Source of the DNA: Nocardioidaceae bacterium
Lineage (GTDB): Bacteria > Actinomycetota > Actinomycetes > Propionibacteriales > Nocardioidaceae
Assembly: GCA_025965395.1 (NCBI GenBank)
Contig: JAOPXA010000323.1
Coordinates: forward strand, 1-7,839
Length of the DNA stretch: 7,839 bases
Reading direction: 5' to 3'
Every line of letters begins with the position of its first letter. The stretch's first letter is position 1. Positions 5,515-7,839 of the stretch are shown here, piece after piece. The notes beneath the pieces were generated by a model, which saw only the letters and a program-made list of their open reading frames with translations, was not told the origin of the DNA and did not search any database. The position numbers and the translations under genes were made by a program.

Positions 5515-6435
5515 ATGAAGGATCGACACGTCATCGTAGGTGCGGGACCTGTAGGCCGCCACGTCGCTCAATTGCTGGCGCTGCGAGGCTCCGAAGTGAC
5601 CGTCGTGACCCGCTCGGGCACCGACACGGGCATCGACGGCGTCAAGCACCAGAAGGCCGACGCCTCGGATCCCGCGGCGCTGACTGCGGCAGCAGAAGGC
5701 GCATCGGTCCTCTACAACTGTGCGAACCCGCCCGACTACACCACGTGGACCGATGTGTGGCCGCCGCTTGCGGCGTCCCTGCTGACCAGCGCCGAGCGCA
5801 CGGGCGCCGTGCTCGCGATTGCCGGCAACCTCTATCCATACGGCAAGGTCTCGTCGCCCATGGTGGAAGGCGACCCAGACTCCAGCACGGAGACCAAAGG
5901 GAAGTTGCGGGCCACGATGTGGGCTGACGCCCTCTCCGCACACCATGCTGGGCGCGTGCGGGCCTTCGAGGTAAGAGCCTCGGACTATGTCGGCCCGAAG
6001 ATCGGAGCCAATAGTCATGGGACCCGCAACATCGAAGCGGCCAAGAAGGGCAAGACCGCTTGGGTGATTGGATCGCCCGACCAACCTCACTCGTGGACCG
6101 ACGTGCTCGACGTGGCAAGAATTCTCATCGCAGCTGCCGAGGACGAGTCAGCGCATGGCCGCATCTGGCATGCGCCGACCAATGTGCCTCGCACGCAGAC
6201 TGAGGCGCTCAACGACATCATGGCTGTTGGCGGCTTTGCCTCGGTGAAGGTGCGACCGATGCCGAAGGCCTTCCTCAAGGCGGCTGGCTTGGTGATGCCG
6301 GTGGTGCGCGAACTCAATCACATGAGTTACCAGTTCGAGGCTCCGTACATCGTGAATTCGACTGCCGCGACCGCGAAATTCGGGCTCGAACCCACCCCGT
6401 GGGATGAGGTTTGTCGGCGCTCGCTCGATCAGTGA
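5515..6435 (+). CDS. Atypical SDR / NAD-dependent epimerase-like protein
   Basis: A 306-aa Rossmann-fold protein. The N-terminus MKDRHVIVGAGPVGRHVAQL holds a GxGxxG nucleotide motif (G9, G11, G14), followed by a second strand EVTVVTRSG and an acidic KADASDP. The middle contains AGNLYPYGKV (103-112) and TKGKLRATMWADAL (127-140). In extended SDRs the latter region carries the catalytic Tyr-x3-Lys, which is not seen there; the Y-x3-K at 107-111 falls at the earlier strand and is probably not catalytic. The chain later reads GSPDQPHSWTDVLDVARILI, the usual epimerase substrate-side segment. The substrate is unknown. ATG at 5515 is chosen for the strong GAGGAG (5503-5508) 6 nt upstream and the immediate Rossmann strand; longer upstream starts would translate the operators. 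It is likely controlled by the divergent WHG-type TetR. Its last 7 bp overlap the convergent GNAT gene. Confidence 0.88.
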   Translation: MKDRHVIVGAGPVGRHVAQLLALRGSEVTVVTRSGTDTGIDGVKHQKADASDPAALTAAAEGASVLYNCANPPDYTTWTDVWPPLAASLLTSAERTGAVLAIAGNLYPYGKVSSPMVEGDPDSSTETKGKLRATMWADALSAHHAGRVRAFEVRASDYVGPKIGANSHGTRNIEAAKKGKTAWVIGSPDQPHSWTDVLDVARILIAAAEDESAHGRIWHAPTNVPRTQTEALNDIMAVGGFASVKVRPMPKAFLKAAGLVMPVVRELNHMSYQFEAPYIVNSTAATAKFGLEPTPWDEVCRRSLDQ

Positions 6436-6779
6436 GCCTCGGACCACCCGAGGCGTCGGTAGAGCAGTTGGCCCTGGTCGGATGCCGTGAGTTGGCCTCG
6501 CCGGGCACCGCAGCGAAATCCCCAGGACTCCAACGAGGTCGCGACGAAGGTGCCGAGGCCCGTACGAGCGAAGCGTCGCGTGGTCTCGACGTTGTCGAGC
6601 ACGAGCACGTCTGCGTGGATCTCGCCGAATCCTGACGCCGCCATGCTGTCGCCGCGCGAGATCATGAGGTGCGCGCGCTCGCCCTCAAAGTCCCAGGCCA
6701 CGTCGAAGCCTGCGGGGTAGGTGGGGGGCTCCGCTCCGGAGAGCGTCTTGACCATCGTGATGTCGAGCTCTTTGGGCAT
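6429..6779 (-). CDS. Small GNAT-like N-acetyltransferase domain protein
   Basis: A 116-aa protein with the core of a GNAT fold. A strand ADVLVLDNVET (56-66) leads to the acetyl-CoA loop ARTGLG (71-76), which fits x-x-x-G-x-G but has Ala where Arg or Gln is usual. The C-terminal LYRRLGW (106-112) is a common GNAT signature. It is shorter than typical family members (about 140-180 aa) and appears to lack part of the N-terminal half, so substrate and activity are uncertain. ATG at 6779 is preferred: TAGTCT ends 7 nt upstream, as expected for a leaderless RNA, and the only AGGAG lies just 1 nt from the ATG, too near for normal use. ATG at 6755 is the alternative. An open frame continues upstream to 6887, but that part crosses the usp promoter and looks unconserved. 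It is divergent from the stress-protein gene. Confidence 0.72.
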   Translation of the reverse strand: MPKELDITMVKTLSGAEPPTYPAGFDVAWDFEGERAHLMISRGDSMAASGFGEIHADVLVLDNVETTRRFARTGLGTFVATSLESWGFRCGARRGQLTASDQGQLLYRRLGWSEAH

Positions 6780-6786
6780 GCTCCTG

Positions 6787-6792
6787 AGACTA
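6787..6792 (-). promoter_or_regulatory. -10 element of a probable leaderless GNAT transcript
   Basis: TAGTCT on the minus strand fits TAnnnT and ends 7 nt before the ATG at 6779, the same geometry as TAGGAT before the regulator at 4027. No clear -35 is visible. Confidence 0.45.
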
Positions 6793-6849
6793 GCGGGCAC
6801 GCTGCGGCATAGATTGGAACTACCGCGCCGAACCTCGGTTGTCGGTAGG

Positions 6850-6865
6850 GTGTGACCCATCACAC
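6850..6865. promoter_or_regulatory. Perfect inverted repeat upstream of the stress-protein gene
   Basis: GTGTGA (6850-6855) and TCACAC (6860-6865) are perfect complements around CCCA. The half-sites match those of CRP/FNR-type regulators, but the spacer is 4 bp, not 6. The repeat overlaps a possible -10 (TAGGGT, 6846-6851) and ends directly before the AAGGAG ribosome site (6866-6871). It could be a repressor operator or a 5'-leader hairpin affecting translation. Confidence 0.5.
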
Positions 6866-6880
6866 AAGGAGCTAAACACC

Positions 6881-7303
6881 ATGGCAAATATCATTCTCGT
6901 CGGCGTTGACGGCAGCGACACTGCTCGCAAAGCGGCGCAAACGGCCGCCGAGCTCGCTCTCGCCACCGGCGCGACCCTGCACGTCCTGACCGCATTCGAC
7001 AAGGCTGACATCGAACGTATCGAGATCGGCCATGACACGTGGGTTGTTTCGTCGTACGACGAAGCCGAAAATGTCGCCAAGGACACCGCGCAGACCCTCA
7101 AGGATGCCGGGCTCACCATCGAGGTGAGTGCCCTTCATGGCAAACCTGCCGAAGCGCTCGTCGAAGAAGCCAAGCACCTCGAGGCTCGCCTGATCGTCGT
7201 TGGCAACCGCCGCGTCCAGGGCATCGGCCGCATTCTCGGCAGCGTCGCCGCATCGGTCGCCCAGCACGCGCCGTGCGACGTCTACATCGTCAAGACGGTC
7301 TGA
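6881..7303 (+). CDS. Universal stress protein (UspA family)
   Basis: A 140-aa single-domain Usp. It starts MANIILVGVDGSDTARKAA, with the nucleotide-contacting V-D-G-S at residues 9-12, and ends with LIVVGNRRVQGIGRILGS, then VAQHAPCDVYIVKT. This is the expected ATP-loop and last strand. The loop reads G108-N-R-R-x8-G-S, whereas the classic ATP-binding form is G-x2-G-x9-G-[ST]; the second Gly is Arg and the loop is one residue shorter. I recall the NRRVQG form in other actinobacterial Usps, so it probably marks a subfamily and not a defect. These cytoplasmic proteins act in survival under stress or low energy. ATG at 6881 has a good AAGGAG 9 nt upstream; the earlier in-frame start at 6839 lies before the inverted repeat and is rejected. 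The gene is monocistronic, ended by the palindrome at 7329. Confidence 0.93.
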   Translation: MANIILVGVDGSDTARKAAQTAAELALATGATLHVLTAFDKADIERIEIGHDTWVVSSYDEAENVAKDTAQTLKDAGLTIEVSALHGKPAEALVEEAKHLEARLIVVGNRRVQGIGRILGSVAASVAQHAPCDVYIVKTV

Positions 7304-7328
7304 CCCCTACCCCGCACCACCATCCACC

Positions 7329-7376
7329 AGAAAATCTACTTTTGATAGCGAATCCGCTATCAAAAGTAGATTTTCT
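7329..7376. terminator. Long perfect AT-rich palindrome, probable bidirectional terminator
   Basis: Two 22-nt arms (7329-7350 and 7355-7376) are exactly complementary around an AATC loop. The outer arms read AGAAAA and TTTTCT, giving an A-tract on one side and a U-tract on the other, as in terminators that work in both directions. It starts 25 nt after the Usp stop codon and ends 24 nt before the next gene, which runs in the same direction. The arms are far richer in A/T than anything else in the window. A repeated intergenic element or a protein-binding palindrome is the alternative. Confidence 0.7.
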
Positions 7377-7400
7377 CGTCCGGTGGGGCAAGATGACTGC

Positions 7401-7839
7401 GTGAGCACCGACGTTCTCCCCGACCGCCCTGTGATCAAGGAAGCCGACGCCGAGCAACGCGAAGCGATCTACCGGGCCCGCCACGAGGTGTACGCCGTGG
7501 AACTGGGCCAGCACGAGTCCAATGCCGAGGGACGGCTTTGCGACCGCATCGACGCATTCAATCGCTACCTCGTAGCGACTCGAGACGGATCACTAGCTGC
7601 ATTCGTCAGTATCACCCCGCCTGGCCCCAACGGCTTCTCGATCGACAAATATTTTGACCGCGATGATCTGCCCTTCGAGTTGGGTTCTGCCGCGTATGAG
7701 ATCCGACTCCTCACGGTGCTCAAGCAATACCGTGACACCGACCTTGCTGCGACGTTGATGGTTGCTGCGTTCCGTTGGATCGAATCCCGCGGCGGGAGCA
7801 AGGTGGTCGCGATCGGGCGTGATGAGGTCACAGAGATGT
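7401..7839 (+). CDS. GNAT / autoinducer-synthase-like acyltransferase, N-terminal part
   Basis: The frame is open for 146 codons and runs off the right edge. The protein begins VSTDVLPDRPVIKEADAEQR and continues with AIYRARHEVYAVELGQHESN, a C-D-R-I-D-A-F-N-R-Y-L-V-A segment, FSIDKYFDRDDLPFE, YEIRLLTVLKQYRDTDLAAT and VVAIGRDEV. The early R-x-R-x-E-V-Y-x-x-E-L-G, the D-x-x-D-x3-Y stretch and a mid-chain E-I-R-L-x-x-V strand follow the order seen in LuxI- and FeeM-type acyl transferases within the GNAT superfamily. The acyl donor and acceptor cannot be told, and a second domain may follow beyond the edge. GTG at 7401 is the first start in frame after the palindrome; the ribosome site is weak (GGTGGGG, 7382-7388, 12 nt away). 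A simple GNAT with another role remains possible. Confidence 0.65.
   Translation, partial: MSTDVLPDRPVIKEADAEQREAIYRARHEVYAVELGQHESNAEGRLCDRIDAFNRYLVATRDGSLAAFVSITPPGPNGFSIDKYFDRDDLPFELGSAAYEIRLLTVLKQYRDTDLAATLMVAAFRWIESRGGSKVVAIGRDEVTEM

Noticed and set aside
6850..6865. Direct call of a CRP binding site upstream of usp
   Set aside because: The half-sites fit but the spacer is 4 bp instead of 6, so it is reported only as an inverted repeat.
6780..6887. Extended 152-residue version of the GNAT protein
   Set aside because: The extra residues would be encoded across the usp promoter, inverted repeat and ribosome site, and contain no GNAT feature.
7565..7831. Minus-strand open frame of 88 codons opposite the last gene
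   Set aside because: No motif or ribosome site; the plus strand is open from 7401 to the edge and resembles a known fold.

Overview
The window looks like a chromosomal segment from a high-GC actinobacterium. The codons are strongly G/C-ending, GTG starts and leaderless-type promoters are frequent, and the lipid genes resemble mycobacterial DesA3 and its reductase partner. Nocardioidaceae or relatives (Nocardioides/Aeromicrobium type) is my best guess at the lineage, made from general feel and not from a search. I see no insertion sequence, phage gene, CRISPR array, tRNA or rRNA.

Left block (1-4665), lipid modification. On the minus strand, reading leftward from 3876, come a ferredoxin-type oxidoreductase (2788-3876) and a membrane acyl desaturase of the DesA3 type (1511-2773). 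A GC-rich hairpin follows, then an FAD-dependent COG2907-type oxidoreductase (177-1424) whose stop overlaps the start of a DUF1365 gene (1-180, cut by the window edge). Divergent from the reductase-desaturase operon is a TetR regulator of the FabR/DesT kind (4027-4665). The intergenic region holds two related imperfect palindromes (3899-3916 and 3978-3995) that resemble the operator I remember for Pseudomonas DesT. One sits in the candidate promoter of each divergent unit. The simplest reading is a fatty-acid-sensing repressor that controls a two-protein desaturase and itself. The FAD enzyme/DUF1365 pair downstream may further modify unsaturated acyl chains.

Middle block (4672-6435). A second TetR regulator (4672-5388, minus, WHG-type C-terminus) is divergent from an atypical SDR/NAD-dependent epimerase-like protein (5515-6435). 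The gap between them carries two near-identical 13-bp palindromes 49 bp apart and a 13-bp direct repeat, which are good candidates for the operators of this regulator.

Right block (6429-7839). A very small GNAT-like protein (6429-6779, minus) overlaps the SDR gene tail to tail by 7 bp. A universal stress protein (6881-7303) follows, with a perfect inverted repeat just ahead of its ribosome binding site. Then comes a perfect 22-bp-armed, AT-rich palindrome (7329-7376), and finally the N-terminal 146 codons of an acyltransferase (7401 to the edge) that resembles the GNAT/autoinducer-synthase fold.

The window contains no obviously new defence or mobile system. The points most worth a second look are the paired operators, the AT-rich palindrome, the acyltransferase cut by the right edge, and the lipid-modification genes that continue past the left edge.
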